Under the pieces are notes generated by a model. That model ran no database searches. It was given only the letters and a program-made list of their open reading frames with translations, and had not been told where the DNA came from. The translations under genes and the position numbers were made by a program. A DNA stretch of 33,503 nucleotides. Origin: an uncultured Alphaproteobacteria bacterium. GTDB taxonomy: Bacteria; Pseudomonadota; Alphaproteobacteria; UBA828. The first letter of the stretch is position 1. Each line of letters opens with the position of its first letter. This document shows positions 20,907 to 31,106 of the stretch, piece by piece. The stretch spans positions 1-33,503 of the forward strand of contig CAJXFT010000015.1 in NCBI GenBank assembly GCA_913053235.1, written 5' to 3'.

Positions 20907-21901
20907 GCCGCCACCAATTCCGCTTGTGGCATATAGAACTGCTTTATCTCGCGCATAACGCGCGATGCATCATCCATGCGAACGACGCGGGCGCGGAACT
21001 CGGCGGCGCCGGGCAAGTCCTTGCAATACCAGGCGATATGCTTGCGCGCCACGCGAAGCCCGACGGCGCCGCCATAATGCGACAGCAGCGCCTGGTAGTG
21101 GCACAACATTACCGCACATTGCACCTCGATCGGCGGCGCCGGAATTTTCCGCCCAAAGCGCAGGTAATGCGCCACCTGGGCGAGAAACCAGGGTCTGCCA
21201 TAGGCGCCGCGCCCGATCATCACGCCGTCGGCGCCGGAACGGTCGAGCAAGGCCAGCGCATCTTCTTCACGCGTGATATCGCCGTTGCCGACGACCGGAA
21301 TCCGCACCGCCGCCTTGACCTCGGCGATGAAATCCCAATCGGCCCGGCCATTATAGAGTTGGCAGCGCGTGCGGCCGTGCACCGTGACCATGCGGATGCC
21401 GCAATCCTCGGCGATTTTCGCCAAACGCGGGGCATTGCGATTGTTATCGTCCCAGCCGGTGCGCATTTTGAGGGTTACCGGGATGTCCACCGCCGCCGCC
21501 ACGGCTTGCAGAATTCGCCCGGCATGGACCTCGTCGCGCATGAGGGCGGAGCCGGCCTGGCCGTTCACCACCTTTTTGGCCGGGCAGCCCATGTTTATGT
21601 CGATCACCGCGACGCCCTCTTGCTCATTGATTTTCGCCGCCTCGGCCATGATTTCGCCGTCGCACCCCGCCAGTTGCACGGCGATCGGCTGTTCATCGGC
21701 GGAGCGCGTGAGCAATTCCCGGCTGCGCCGTGAATCATGCAGCATTTCGCGGCTGGCGATCATTTCCGAAATCACCAGCCCGGCACCGAATTCCTTGACC
21801 AGGCGCCGAAACGGCATGTCGGTGACGCCCGACATGGGCGCCAACAAGACCGGATCATCGATGCTGAGCGGTCCTATTTGAAGCGGTTTCAGTGTGGTCA
21901 T
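20903..21901 (-). CDS. dusB: tRNA-dihydrouridine synthase (DusB/NifR3 type)
   Basis: LLAPMSGVTDMPFRRLVKEFGAGLVISEMI, DINMGCPAKKVVNGQAGSALMRD, VTVHGRTRCQLYNG; nifR3-ntrBC order. Confidence 0.95.
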   Translation of the reverse strand: MTTLKPLQIGPLSIDDPVLLAPMSGVTDMPFRRLVKEFGAGLVISEMIASREMLHDSRRSRELLTRSADEQPIAVQLAGCDGEIMAEAAKINEQEGVAVIDINMGCPAKKVVNGQAGSALMRDEVHAGRILQAVAAAVDIPVTLKMRTGWDDNNRNAPRLAKIAEDCGIRMVTVHGRTRCQLYNGRADWDFIAEVKAAVRIPVVGNGDITREEDALALLDRSGADGVMIGRGAYGRPWFLAQVAHYLRFGRKIPAPPIEVQCAVMLCHYQALLSHYGGAVGLRVARKHIAWYCKDLPGAAEFRARVVRMDDASRVMREIKQFYMPQAELVAA

Positions 21902-21972
21902 TATTTAAACATAACCCAAAATGCACAAAAGATGGGCAATATGTTACGCCGTATCGGATTCACATTTTACTT

Positions 21973-21978
21973 ATTATA
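21973..21978 (-). promoter_or_regulatory. Candidate -10 element (TATAAT) of the dusB-ntrBC promoter
   Basis: Minus strand TATAAT inside the AT-rich gap 21902-22002; a -35 match (ATAATT, 18-bp spacing) is weak. Confidence 0.4.
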
Positions 21979-22002
21979 TTCCCGATAGTTATATTCAATT
22001 AT

Positions 22003-22362
22003 TCATTCACTTTCTCCGCCTTTCTGGCCATAAAAAACGACCCACACATAGAAATCATCGGTGAAATCGACGAAGCGATGTTCGAGACCGGCCGGCACAA
22101 ACATCACATCGCCGGGAGCAAACTCCTGTTGCTCATCGCCGCAGATGAATTGGCCCTCGCCGCCCATCACGACATAGATCTCATCCTGTAGATGAGGCTG
22201 CTGCGGGTCTGTTCCGCGCGGCGCATAGAGGCCGACACGCATGGTGCCGTTGTTCATCACCACTTCGAACGGCTTGCCGTCCGGGCCGCGCTTTTCCTCG
22301 AGCCGCCGCGTCGCTTCAGCCAAAGTGATCCGCCAGTTTTCCGGCGCCTTTTTGCCAGACAT
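22003..22362 (-). CDS. Small cupin-domain protein
   Basis: PHLQDEIYVVMGGEGQFICGDEQQEFAPGDVMFVPAGLEHRF matches the two cupin motifs; AGAGGA SD before ATG. Confidence 0.85.
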   Translation of the reverse strand: MSGKKAPENWRITLAEATRRLEEKRGPDGKPFEVVMNNGTMRVGLYAPRGTDPQQPHLQDEIYVVMGGEGQFICGDEQQEFAPGDVMFVPAGLEHRFVDFTDDFYVWVVFYGQKGGESE

Positions 22363-22465
22363 CGACAGTTCCTCTCATCGATCGGGTTGCGTTGCGCCAA
22401 GAGTGGCGAATCGCCGGTCAAAACGATAGGCTTGATTTCCGTTTTGTTTTGCCGAATGAGGGGTC

Positions 22466-23725
22466 ATGCCGCGCAACGTCGCGCTCATCGTCGCCGCGGG
22501 CCGCGGCCACCGCGTCGGCGGGCCGCTGCCGAAGCAATATCGCGAGCTTGCCGGCGCTCCGGTTCTCTACCACACCGCCGCGGCATTCGCCGCCCATCCG
22601 GCGATCGATGCCGTCCGTGCCGTCATTCACCCCGACGACGATGCGCTCTATCGAGAGGCGTTGTCAGGGCTCGATGCCGCCATGAGCGAAAAGCTTCTGG
22701 CACCGGTGATGGGCGGCGAAACGCGGCAGGATTCGGTGCGCCTCGGCCTGGAGAGTCTGGCCGCGGACGACGCTGTGGACGCGGTGTTGATCCATGACGG
22801 CGCCAGGCCGTTGATCCACGGCGCCATCATCACCCGCACCATCGATGCGCTTGGCGAGCATGTCGGCGCCATCGCGGCGGTACCGCTGAGCGACAGTCTC
22901 AAGCGCGCCAATGCGGTCGATGATGCTGTGGATGACAGTGTGATCGATGAGGATATCGCGCGCGCCGGTTTGTGGCGCGCACAAACGCCGCAAACCTTCC
23001 GCTTCGAGGAAATTCTCGCGGCGCATCGCGCGGCGCGCGGCCACAGCGCCACCGACGATGCGGCGGTGGCGGAGCGGTACGGTTTGCGCATTGCCTTGGT
23101 GGCCTGCGATGACGACAATATCAAGATCACCACGGAGTCCGACATGGCGCGCGCCGAGCAAATCCTGCGCAACGGATCGCCGGCGGCCAGCGTCGGCGCC
23201 GGCGTTTGGCGCGTCAAAGTCGGCATGGGATACGATGTTCACCGCTTTGCCGAGGATGGCGACCATCTCATGCTGTGCGGCGTGCCCGTGCCGTTCGAGC
23301 GCGCGGTGCGCAGCCATTCGGACGGCGATGTGGCGCTTCATGCCGTGGTCGATGCCATTCTCGGCGCCCTGGGAGAAGGCGATATCGGCGTTCACTTTCC
23401 GCCGGATGAGGAAAAATGGCGTGACGCCAAATCGGATATTTTCATCGCCCACGCCATGAGCCTGTTGGCGGCGCGGGGCGGCATGCTCGACCATGTCGAT
23501 GTCACCCTGATTTGCGAGCGGCCAAAATTGAAGCACCACCGGGCCGAGATGAAGAGCCGTTTGGCGGCGCTGCTCGGCGTCGCGCAATCCTCCGTCAGCC
23601 TCAAGGCGACGACCACCGAAAAGCTCGGCTTCACCGGGCGGGCGGAAGGCATCGCCGCCCAGGCCGTGGCCACGCTTCGCCTGCCGACGGCGGCAATTCA
23701 CGAAACTCAAGATGTCCCAGACTGA
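22466..23725 (+). CDS. ispDF: Bifunctional IspD/IspF (MEP cytidylyltransferase / MECDP synthase)
   Basis: ALIVAAGRGHRVGGPLPKQYRELAG (IspD) and GMGYDVHRFAEDGDHLMLCGV...SHSDGDVALHAVVDAILGA (IspF) in one ORF. Confidence 0.96.
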   Translation: MPRNVALIVAAGRGHRVGGPLPKQYRELAGAPVLYHTAAAFAAHPAIDAVRAVIHPDDDALYREALSGLDAAMSEKLLAPVMGGETRQDSVRLGLESLAADDAVDAVLIHDGARPLIHGAIITRTIDALGEHVGAIAAVPLSDSLKRANAVDDAVDDSVIDEDIARAGLWRAQTPQTFRFEEILAAHRAARGHSATDDAAVAERYGLRIALVACDDDNIKITTESDMARAEQILRNGSPAASVGAGVWRVKVGMGYDVHRFAEDGDHLMLCGVPVPFERAVRSHSDGDVALHAVVDAILGALGEGDIGVHFPPDEEKWRDAKSDIFIAHAMSLLAARGGMLDHVDVTLICERPKLKHHRAEMKSRLAALLGVAQSSVSLKATTTEKLGFTGRAEGIAAQAVATLRLPTAAIHETQDVPD

Positions 23726-24200
23726 ACCGCACCGCCCGGCCTCATGGCATCCGGCCCATATCCTGGCGACCTGGTTCGGCGCCGGCCTGGTTCCGTTGGC
23801 GCCGGGAACCGCCGGCTCGCTCGCCGCTTTGCCCATCGCCTATGCGCTCAGCCACTATCTCGGAATCATCGGGCTCGGCGTTGCCATCGCCGTGGTTTTC
23901 GTCATCGGAATTTGGGCCGCGCAGCGCTACAGCGAGCGCACCGCAAGTCACGATGCCGGCCCGATCGTCATCGACGAGGTCGCCGGGCAATGGCTGGCGC
24001 TGCTGTTGGTGCCCGCCGATATCCTTCTCTACGCCATCGGCTTCGCGTTGTTCCGCCTCGCCGATATCGTCAAGCCGTGGCCGATCGGCTGGGCCGACAA
24101 GCGCATCAAGGGCGGCTTCGGCGTGATGTTAGACGATCTGTTGGCCGGCGCGCTTGCCGCCATCATCCTGTGGAACATCTGGATTTTGACGAAAATATGA
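23712..24200 (+). CDS. pgpA: Phosphatidylglycerophosphatase A
   Basis: ATWFGAGLVPLAPGTAGSLAALPIAY, IVIDEVAGQWLALL, GFALFRLADIVKPWPIGWADKRIKGGFGVMLDDLLAG. Confidence 0.95.
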   Translation: MSQTEPHRPASWHPAHILATWFGAGLVPLAPGTAGSLAALPIAYALSHYLGIIGLGVAIAVVFVIGIWAAQRYSERTASHDAGPIVIDEVAGQWLALLLVPADILLYAIGFALFRLADIVKPWPIGWADKRIKGGFGVMLDDLLAGALAAIILWNIWILTKI

Positions 24201-24706
24201 CTCCCTCCCCTGCCCTCGCCGCGCGCGCCGAACGATTGTTGAGCGCCTGCCGCGACAATAAAATCAAGATCGCGACGGCGGAATCCTGTACCGGCGGATT
24301 GATCGCCGGCTGCCTGACGGCGGTGGCGGGATCGTCCGACGTTGTCGAGCGCGGCTTTGTCACCTATTCGAACGAGGCGAAGACGGAAATGCTCGGCGTG
24401 CCGGGCGAACTTATCCTGCGCGTCGGCGCGGTGAGCGAAGAAGTCAGCCGCGCCATGGCCGAGGGCGCGCTCGAACATTCGCGCGCCCAACTGGCGCTGG
24501 CGGTAACCGGCATTGCCGGCCCCGGCGGCGGGACGGAGGAAAAGCCGGTTGGCCTGGTTCATCTCTCCTGCGCCCGCCAAGGCGGCGCCACCCGCCACCT
24601 TCGCCGTATGTTTGAAGGCGACCGCGATGCGGTGCGCACGGCCGCGGTTGAAACGGCGCTCGATATGGCGCTGGAGGCCATCAAGGCGCAAACCGCCTAT
24701 GCCTGA
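24197..24706 (+). CDS. cinA: CinA C-terminal-domain protein (nicotinamide-nucleotide amidase type)
   Basis: KIATAESCTGGLIAGCLTAVAGSSDVVERGFVTYSNEAKTEMLGV; VTGIAGPGGGTEEKPVGLVH; ATGA overlap with pgpA. ORF-track start 23744 is out of frame with pgpA and too long. Confidence 0.93.
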   Translation: MTPSPALAARAERLLSACRDNKIKIATAESCTGGLIAGCLTAVAGSSDVVERGFVTYSNEAKTEMLGVPGELILRVGAVSEEVSRAMAEGALEHSRAQLALAVTGIAGPGGGTEEKPVGLVHLSCARQGGATRHLRRMFEGDRDAVRTAAVETALDMALEAIKAQTAYA

Positions 24707-24716
24707 TCGCGGGTGA

Positions 24717-25193
24717 TTAGTCGGCCGGGACCGCCGGGTCCTGGCGTGGCTCGGCCGCGGCGGAGCCATAGATTTCACGCGCCCGGGTCTCGAACGCGCT
24801 GACCATGCGGTGGACGGCTTCGGTAAACAGCGCGCCCATAATTTTCTGCAGCAGCCGTGAGCGAAATTCAAAATCGACGGAAAAATCTATTTCACAGCCA
24901 TCGGCATGGGGCAAAAACCGCCAATTGTTGAACAGATAACGAAACGGTCCGTGGGTGTAGCGTACGTCGATTTCCTTGTTCACCCGGTCAAGCTCGACAT
25001 GCGAGCCGAAACGCTCGCGAAACATGCGGAACCCGATCAGCATATCGGCCTCCAGGCTATCGTTTTCCTGCTTGGTGACCCGCGTGCCCAGGCACCAGGG
25101 CAGAAATTGCGGATAGCTCTCGACATCCGCCACAATTTCGAACATTTGCTGCGGCGAATGGTTGAGGACGCGCTTTTCCTTATGCTTGGGCAT
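24717..25193 (-). CDS. Coq10/RatA-like START-domain (polyketide cyclase/dehydrase) protein
   Basis: [39 protein letters not shown]; start at 25193 rather than 25256. Confidence 0.88.
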   Translation of the reverse strand: MPKHKEKRVLNHSPQQMFEIVADVESYPQFLPWCLGTRVTKQENDSLEADMLIGFRMFRERFGSHVELDRVNKEIDVRYTHGPFRYLFNNWRFLPHADGCEIDFSVDFEFRSRLLQKIMGALFTEAVHRMVSAFETRAREIYGSAAAEPRQDPAVPAD

Positions 25194-26139
25194 GGCGCCG
25201 GGTGGCGAGCTGTTTGTCACGGTTGGCGCGCAACCGCGCAAAATCATCGCCGGCAAGATAGGACGAGCGCGTCAGCGGTGTCGCCGAGACCATGAGGAAG
25301 CCCTTGGCGTAGGCGAGGCGCTCATATTCCTCGAACTCATCCGGCGTGACGAAGCGCATCACCTCGTGATGGCGCCGGGTCGGCTGCAAATACTGGCCGA
25401 TGGTGATGAAGTCGACATCGGCCGAGCGCAGATCGTCCATCACCTGGAGAACTTCGCGGCGCTCCTCACCCAGGCCGACCATGATTCCCGATTTGGTGAA
25501 CATCGCCGGGTCCTGGCTCTTGACCCGGTCGAGCAGGCGCAGCGAATGAAAATAGCGCGCCCCCGGGCGGACTTCGGTATAGAGCCGGGGCACGGTTTCG
25601 AGATTGTGGTTGAAGACGTCCGGTTTCGCCGCGACGACGGCTTCGAGCGCGCCCTCCTTGTTGCGGAAATCGGGCGTCAGGACTTCGATGGTCGTCTCCG
25701 GCGTGGTTTCGCGCAGGCGCTCGATACAGCGCACGAACTGCGCCGCGCCGCCATCGTCGAGATCGTCGCGGTCGACCGAAGTGATCACCATATGCGTCAA
25801 GCCCAGGGTCGCCGCGGCGCGCGCCAGCTCTTCCGGCTCATTGGGATCGAGCTGATCGGGGCGCCCGGTGGCGACATTGCAAAAGGCGCAGGCGCGCGTG
25901 CATACCGAACCCAGAATCATCACGGTGGCATGGCCGTGCGCCCAGCATTCGCCGATATTGGGGCATGCCGCTTCCTCGCAGACGGTATTCAGCTTGTGGC
26001 CGCGCATCAGCTTCCGCGTCGAATGATATTCCCGCGAGCTCGGCGCCTTGACTCGCAGCCAGGGCGGCTTGGGCAGGCGCTTGGCCTGCTCTTTCATGGG
26101 TGTCACGGTCGCTTTCGCCACTACGCAATCGCCTCGCAA
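25180..26139 (-). CDS. lipA: Lipoyl synthase (start may be GTG 26121)
   Basis: [16 protein letters not shown] and [19 protein letters not shown] cysteine motifs. Confidence 0.96.
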   Translation of the reverse strand: MRGDCVVAKATVTPMKEQAKRLPKPPWLRVKAPSSREYHSTRKLMRGHKLNTVCEEAACPNIGECWAHGHATVMILGSVCTRACAFCNVATGRPDQLDPNEPEELARAAATLGLTHMVITSVDRDDLDDGGAAQFVRCIERLRETTPETTIEVLTPDFRNKEGALEAVVAAKPDVFNHNLETVPRLYTEVRPGARYFHSLRLLDRVKSQDPAMFTKSGIMVGLGEERREVLQVMDDLRSADVDFITIGQYLQPTRRHHEVMRFVTPDEFEEYERLAYAKGFLMVSATPLTRSSYLAGDDFARLRANRDKQLATRRHAQA

Positions 26140-26155
26140 GAATGATTCTTATGTC

Positions 26156-27562
26156 TTAGATGTGGAGCACGCGGTCATAGGCGTCAAGGATCGATTCATG
26201 CATCATTTCCGACAATGTCGGATGCGGGAAGATGGTTTGCATCAATTCCGCCTCGGTGCATTCCATTGTCTTCGCAATTGTATAACCTTGAATTAACTCG
26301 GTGACTTCGGCGCCGATCATGTGGGCGCCGAGCAATTCGCCGGTTTTGGCGTCGAAAACGGTCTTTATCAGGCCCTCCGGCTCGCCGAGCGCGATGGCTT
26401 TGCCGTTGCCCATGAAGGGAAAACGCCCGACGCGGACCTGATGGCCCTTTTCCAGCGCCGCCGCCTCGCTGAGACCGACTGAGGCGATCTGCGGGCGGCA
26501 ATAGGTGCAGCCCGGAACATTGCCGGTATCGAGCGCATGCACACCCTCGACGCCGGCGATTTTCTCGACGCACAGCACGCCCTCATGCATCGCCTTATGG
26601 GCCAGCCAGGGCGGCCCGGTGACGTCGCCGATGGCGTAGATGCCGGGCGCGTCGGTCTCCATCCATGGTCCGGTTTTGATGTGGCCGCGATCGACCACGA
26701 CAGCGCTCTCCTCGAGGCCGATATTTTCGACATTGCCGGTGATGCCGACGGCGAGGATGGCGCGGTCGAAGTCGCGCTGCTCGGTCTTGCCGTCGGCCGT
26801 TTGAATGGCGGCGCTGATCGCGTTCTTGCCTTTTTTCTTGAGCGACTGCACGGTCGCGCCGGTGAAAATCTCCATGTCCTGCTTTTTGAACTGCTTCTCG
26901 GCGAGGGCGGAGATTTCCTCATCCTCGACCGGAAGAACGCGCGGCAATAGTTCCACCACCGTGACCTGGGCGCCCATATCCGAATAAAAGCTGGCGAATT
27001 CCATGCCGATGGCGCCCGAGCCGACGACGAGAAGGCTCTTCGGCATCGCCTTTGGCACCATCGCTTCCTTGTAGGTCCAGACCAATTCGCCGTCGGCCTC
27101 GAGGCCGGGCAACTCGCGCGCCCGCGCGCCGGTGGCGACGATGATATGCTTGGCCTTGAGCGCGGCGATTTCCTTGCCGTCCTTGGTGACCGCCAGTTTG
27201 CCGCCGCCGACGAGCCGGCCCTCGCCGTCGATGACGGTGACCTTGTGCTTCTTGAGCAGAAATCCGACGCCCTTGGAAAGCTTGCCGGAGACCTGGCGCG
27301 AGCGCTTGACGATCTTGGCGAGGTCGAACTTCACCTCGCCGCAGGACAGGCCGAACTCGTCGAGGCGATCCAACATGTGGCGGATTTCGGAAGTGCGCAG
27401 CAGCGCCTTGGTCGGAATGCAGCCCCAGTTGAGACAGATCCCGCCCAAATGTTCGCGCTCCACGACCGCCGTCTTGAGGCCCAGTTGGGAAGCCCGGATG
27501 GCGGCGACATAGCCGCCCGGCCCGCCGCCCAGAATGACAACGTCGAACGATTTCTCAGCCAT
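26156..27562 (-). CDS. lpdA: Dihydrolipoyl dehydrogenase (E3)
   Basis: MAEKSFDVVILGGGPGGYVAAIRASQLG, GGICLNWGCIPTKALL redox disulfide, C-terminal HPTLSEMMHE. Confidence 0.96.
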   Translation of the reverse strand: MAEKSFDVVILGGGPGGYVAAIRASQLGLKTAVVEREHLGGICLNWGCIPTKALLRTSEIRHMLDRLDEFGLSCGEVKFDLAKIVKRSRQVSGKLSKGVGFLLKKHKVTVIDGEGRLVGGGKLAVTKDGKEIAALKAKHIIVATGARARELPGLEADGELVWTYKEAMVPKAMPKSLLVVGSGAIGMEFASFYSDMGAQVTVVELLPRVLPVEDEEISALAEKQFKKQDMEIFTGATVQSLKKKGKNAISAAIQTADGKTEQRDFDRAILAVGITGNVENIGLEESAVVVDRGHIKTGPWMETDAPGIYAIGDVTGPPWLAHKAMHEGVLCVEKIAGVEGVHALDTGNVPGCTYCRPQIASVGLSEAAALEKGHQVRVGRFPFMGNGKAIALGEPEGLIKTVFDAKTGELLGAHMIGAEVTELIQGYTIAKTMECTEAELMQTIFPHPTLSEMMHESILDAYDRVLHI

Positions 27563-27591
27563 GATTTCCTCCGCGGCGCGATCAGCGAGAT

Positions 27592-28896
27592 TTAAAGCAG
27601 CATGGTAAGCGGGTCCTCGATGAAGCCCTTGAAGGCGGCGAGGAATTTCGCCCCGGCGGCGCCGTCGACGACGCGGTGATCGACCGAAAGGGTGCACGAC
27701 ATGACGGTGGCGACGGCGAGCGCGCCGTCTTTCACCACCGGCCGCTGGGCGCCGGCGCCGACGGCGAGGATCATCGATTGCGGCGGATTGATGATCGCCG
27801 CGAATTCCTTGATGCCGAACATGCCGAGATTGGAAATGGTGAAGCTGCCGCCTTGATATTCCTCCGGCGCCAGGCCCATCGGTTTGGCGCGGGCGCGCCT
27901 CGCAAGCTCCTTCATTTCGTCCGACAAGGTGCTTAGCCCCTTGTGATCGGCATTGCGCAGGATCGGCGTCACCAAACCGTCATCGATGGCGACGGCGACC
28001 GAGATATCGACGCCGGAATATTGCCGCAACACGCCATCGATCCACGACGCGTTGCACTCCGGCGCCCGGCGCAAGGCGAGCGCCGAGGCGCGCACGACGA
28101 AATCATTGACCGAGAGCTTGTAGGCGTCGGAACGGCCGTTCAAGTCCTTGCGCAGCTTGAGCAATTCATCGATCTCGCAATCGATGGTCAGATAGAAATG
28201 CGGCACCGTCTGCTTCGCTTCCTGCAGGCGCTGGGCGATGATCTTGCGCATCTTGCTGGTCGGAAGGTCCTCATACGGCCCGACGGCCGCTATTGGTGCC
28301 GGCGCCGGTGCGGGCGCAGCCGGTGCGGCCGCGGTGGCGGCCGGCGCGCCGCCGGCAAGGGCCGCCTCGATATCGGCTTTGACGATCCGCCCCTTAGGCC
28401 CCGAGCCCGAAATCGCCGCCAGATCGAGACCGGATTGCTTGGCCATGCGGCGCGCCAACGGACTGGCGAAAACCCGCCCGCCGGACGGCGCCGCCGGCGC
28501 CGCGGGCACGGGGGCTGGAGTTGGAGCCGCTGGCGCCGGGGCTGCCGGAGCTGGCGCCGGCGCGGCGGTCTCGGCCGGCGCCGCCGGCTCGCCTTCCTGA
28601 GGCACTGCTTCAACCACCGGAATTTCCCAGCCGTCCAACGCCGTGGCATCCTCGCCACCTTCCAGGATGACACCGATGACCGCATTGACCGGTACGTTTT
28701 CGGTTCCGTCCGGCGTCACGATCCTGCCCAGCACACCGTCATCGACGGACTCGATTTCCATCGTCGCCTTGTCGGTTTCGATCTCGCACAGGAGGTCGCC
28801 GGCGGCAATCGCGTCGCCCTCCTTCTTCATCCAGCTGACGATGTTGCCATCGGTCATGGTGGGTGACAGCGCCGGCATGAGCACGTTTATCGGCAT
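27592..28896 (-). CDS. pdhC: Pyruvate dehydrogenase E2, dihydrolipoamide acetyltransferase
   Basis: MPINVLMPALSPTMTDGNIVSW; lipoyl motif EIETDKATMEIE; Ala/Pro linkers; FASPLARRMAKQSGLDLAAISGSGPKGRIVKADIE; DHRVVDGA. Confidence 0.95.
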   Translation of the reverse strand: MPINVLMPALSPTMTDGNIVSWMKKEGDAIAAGDLLCEIETDKATMEIESVDDGVLGRIVTPDGTENVPVNAVIGVILEGGEDATALDGWEIPVVEAVPQEGEPAAPAETAAPAPAPAAPAPAAPTPAPVPAAPAAPSGGRVFASPLARRMAKQSGLDLAAISGSGPKGRIVKADIEAALAGGAPAATAAAPAAPAPAPAPIAAVGPYEDLPTSKMRKIIAQRLQEAKQTVPHFYLTIDCEIDELLKLRKDLNGRSDAYKLSVNDFVVRASALALRRAPECNASWIDGVLRQYSGVDISVAVAIDDGLVTPILRNADHKGLSTLSDEMKELARRARAKPMGLAPEEYQGGSFTISNLGMFGIKEFAAIINPPQSMILAVGAGAQRPVVKDGALAVATVMSCTLSVDHRVVDGAAGAKFLAAFKGFIEDPLTMLL

Positions 28897-28945
28897 ATGG
28901 CGGGTCTCCTTGGCGTTTCTTTCGACGCCCGAGGGGGCGGGTTGA

Positions 28946-29929
28946 TCAATCCGAGCGGCAAAGCGTTCTCGCTGCCTCGGCAATTTCGTCCGCCTGCGGC
29001 AGGGCCTGGGATTCCAAATTGGCGGCGTAGGGCATCGGCACGTCGGCGCCGCTGACGCGCAGCACCGGCGCATCGAGATGATCGAAGGCGCGTTGCATGA
29101 TCATGGCCGAGATTTCGGCGCCGACGCCGGCCGTCGGCCAGCCCTCCTCCACCGTGATCAGGCGGTTGGTCTTTTCGACGGAGGCGATGATGCTGTCTTG
29201 GTCGAGCGGGCGAATGCTGCGCAGGTCGATGACTTCGGCGTCGATACCTTCGCCGGCCAGCGTTTCCGCCGCCGCCAACGCCTTCCCCACCATGATGGAA
29301 AATGTGACGATGGTCACATCGCCGCCGGAGCGCGCCACGCTGGCGCTGCCGATCGGAACGGTATGATCCGCGCCCTCCGGAATCTCGAAACTTTGGCCGT
29401 ACAATAATTCGTTCTCCAGGAATATGACCGGGTTGGGGTCGCGGATGGCCGATTTCAACAGGCCCTTGGCATCGCCGGCCGAGAACGGTGCGACGACCTT
29501 CAATCCGGGCACATGCGCATACCAGGCAGCATAGCATTGCGAATGCTGTGCCGCGACGCGCGAGGCGGCGCCGTTGGGGCCGCGAAAAACGATCGGCACA
29601 TTGATCAATCCGCCCGACATGTAGTTCGTCTTGGCCGCCGAATTGATGATGTGATCGATCGCCTGCATGGCGAAATTGAAGGTCATGAATTCGACAATCG
29701 GCTTCAGGCCGGCCATCGCCGCGCCGACCCCGATGCCGGCAAACCCGGCCTCGGTGATCGGCGTGTCGATCACGCGGCGCGCCCCGAATTCCTCCAGCAG
29801 ACCCTGGCTTACCTTGTAGGCACCCTGATATTCGGCGACTTCCTCGCCGATCAGGAAGACATCGTCATCGGCGCGCATTTCCTCCGCCATGGCATCCCTG
29901 AGCGCCTCGCGGACCGTCAATTCAACCAT
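28946..29929 (-). CDS. pdhB: Pyruvate dehydrogenase E1 beta subunit
   Basis: [81 protein letters not shown]; no N-terminal lipoyl domain. Confidence 0.96.
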   Translation of the reverse strand: MVELTVREALRDAMAEEMRADDDVFLIGEEVAEYQGAYKVSQGLLEEFGARRVIDTPITEAGFAGIGVGAAMAGLKPIVEFMTFNFAMQAIDHIINSAAKTNYMSGGLINVPIVFRGPNGAASRVAAQHSQCYAAWYAHVPGLKVVAPFSAGDAKGLLKSAIRDPNPVIFLENELLYGQSFEIPEGADHTVPIGSASVARSGGDVTIVTFSIMVGKALAAAETLAGEGIDAEVIDLRSIRPLDQDSIIASVEKTNRLITVEEGWPTAGVGAEISAMIMQRAFDHLDAPVLRVSGADVPMPYAANLESQALPQADEIAEAARTLCRSD

Positions 29930-29944
29930 ATTCCCGCACCCTGC

Positions 29945-30976
29945 TCAGGCCGTCACGAGGATATCTGTGTGCATCTCGGCGCTGTCCGGCTCGAGACTGT
30001 TCTGGGCATACTCGGCGGCGTCGTTGATCTCGGCTTTGACCTCGCGGTCGACATCCTTGAGCGCATCGTCATCGGCATGGCCCGCGGCGACCAGCATCCG
30101 GCGTACATTCTCGATCGGGTCGCGCTCCTGGCGCATTTTGGAGACTTCTTCTCGGCTGCGGTATTTGGCCGGATCCGACATCGAATGGCCGCGGTAGCGA
30201 TAGGTCATCATTTCCAACAATGCCGGGCCATCGCCGGTGCGGCACATCGCCACCGCATCTTTGGCCGCCGCATGGACCGCCAGCACATCCATGCCGTCGG
30301 CCTGATTGCCCGGAATGCCGAAGGCCTCGCCGCGCTGACATAATTCCTGCACCGCCGTCGAGCGGGCAACCGAGGTGCCCATCGCATATTGATTGTTTTC
30401 GATGACGAAAATGACCGGCAGTTTCCACAGCGCCGCCATGTTGAAGGCTTCGAACACCTGCCCCTGATTGGCGGCGCCGTCGCCGAAATAGGTCACCGAC
30501 ACACGGTCGTTGCCGCGATATTTATGGGCGAAGCCGAGGCCGGCGCCGAGCGGCGCCTGGGCGCCAACGATACCGTGGCCGCCATAAAACCCGCCTTCGG
30601 GGGTGAACATATGCATCGAGCCGCCCTTACCCTTGGAGACCCCGCCGGCGCGCCCCGAAAGCTCCGCCATGACGGCTTTGGCATCGACGCCGGCAGCCAA
30701 CATATGGGCGTGGCAGCGGTAACTGGTAATCACCGTGTCGCCCGGCTCCAGGGCATGTTGAATGCCGGTGACCACCGCTTCCTGGCCGATATAAAGGTGA
30801 CAGAAGCCGCCGATCAGGCCCATGCCGTACATCTGGCCGGCCTTTTCCTCGAAGCGTCGGATGGTCAGCATTTCACGGTAATAGGTCTCGAGGCTGGCGC
30901 GCGAGGCGGATTGTTTGGCGCCGCTCTGTTTGCCCGATTTCGCGCTCTTTGGCTTCTTTTTCTTGGCGCCGGCCAT
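29945..30976 (-). CDS. pdhA: Pyruvate dehydrogenase E1 alpha subunit
   Basis: YYREMLTIRRFEEKAGQMYGMGLIGGFCHLYIGQEAVV; TPP motif GDGAANQGQVFEAFNMAALWKLPVIFVIENN. Confidence 0.96.
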   Translation of the reverse strand: MAGAKKKKPKSAKSGKQSGAKQSASRASLETYYREMLTIRRFEEKAGQMYGMGLIGGFCHLYIGQEAVVTGIQHALEPGDTVITSYRCHAHMLAAGVDAKAVMAELSGRAGGVSKGKGGSMHMFTPEGGFYGGHGIVGAQAPLGAGLGFAHKYRGNDRVSVTYFGDGAANQGQVFEAFNMAALWKLPVIFVIENNQYAMGTSVARSTAVQELCQRGEAFGIPGNQADGMDVLAVHAAAKDAVAMCRTGDGPALLEMMTYRYRGHSMSDPAKYRSREEVSKMRQERDPIENVRRMLVAAGHADDDALKDVDREVKAEINDAAEYAQNSLEPDSAEMHTDILVTA

Positions 30977-31076
30977 GGCTTCTCCCGCGTGGCTGTCCGC
31001 TCACATTCTCGGCAACTCTGTTTCGGCGAGCAGGCTACCTTTCGCATGTCCCACTGGCAAGAGCCGAGCGCCGCAT

Positions 31077-31096
31077 TTACTTGCCAAGACAAGTAA
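31077..31096. promoter_or_regulatory. Palindromic operator-like site upstream of pdhA
   Basis: TTACTTG-CCAAGA-CAAGTAA, perfect 7-bp arms, in the 130-bp gap between ftsB and pdhA. Confidence 0.45.
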
Positions 31097-31106
31097 TGGA
31101 AATCGG

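Noticed and set aside
22664-23836. 390-aa minus-strand ORF opposite ispDF
   Set aside because: Antisense shadow of a confidently identified bifunctional gene.
23744-24196. N-terminal 151-residue extension of the cinA ORF in the track
   Set aside because: This part overlaps pgpA in another frame and is Arg-rich shadow sequence; the ATG at 24197 with ATGA overlap is the natural start.
28290-28600. Ala/Pro/Gly-rich repetitive ORFs on the plus strand
   Set aside because: Antisense of the E2 interdomain Ala-Pro linkers of pdhC, not independent genes.
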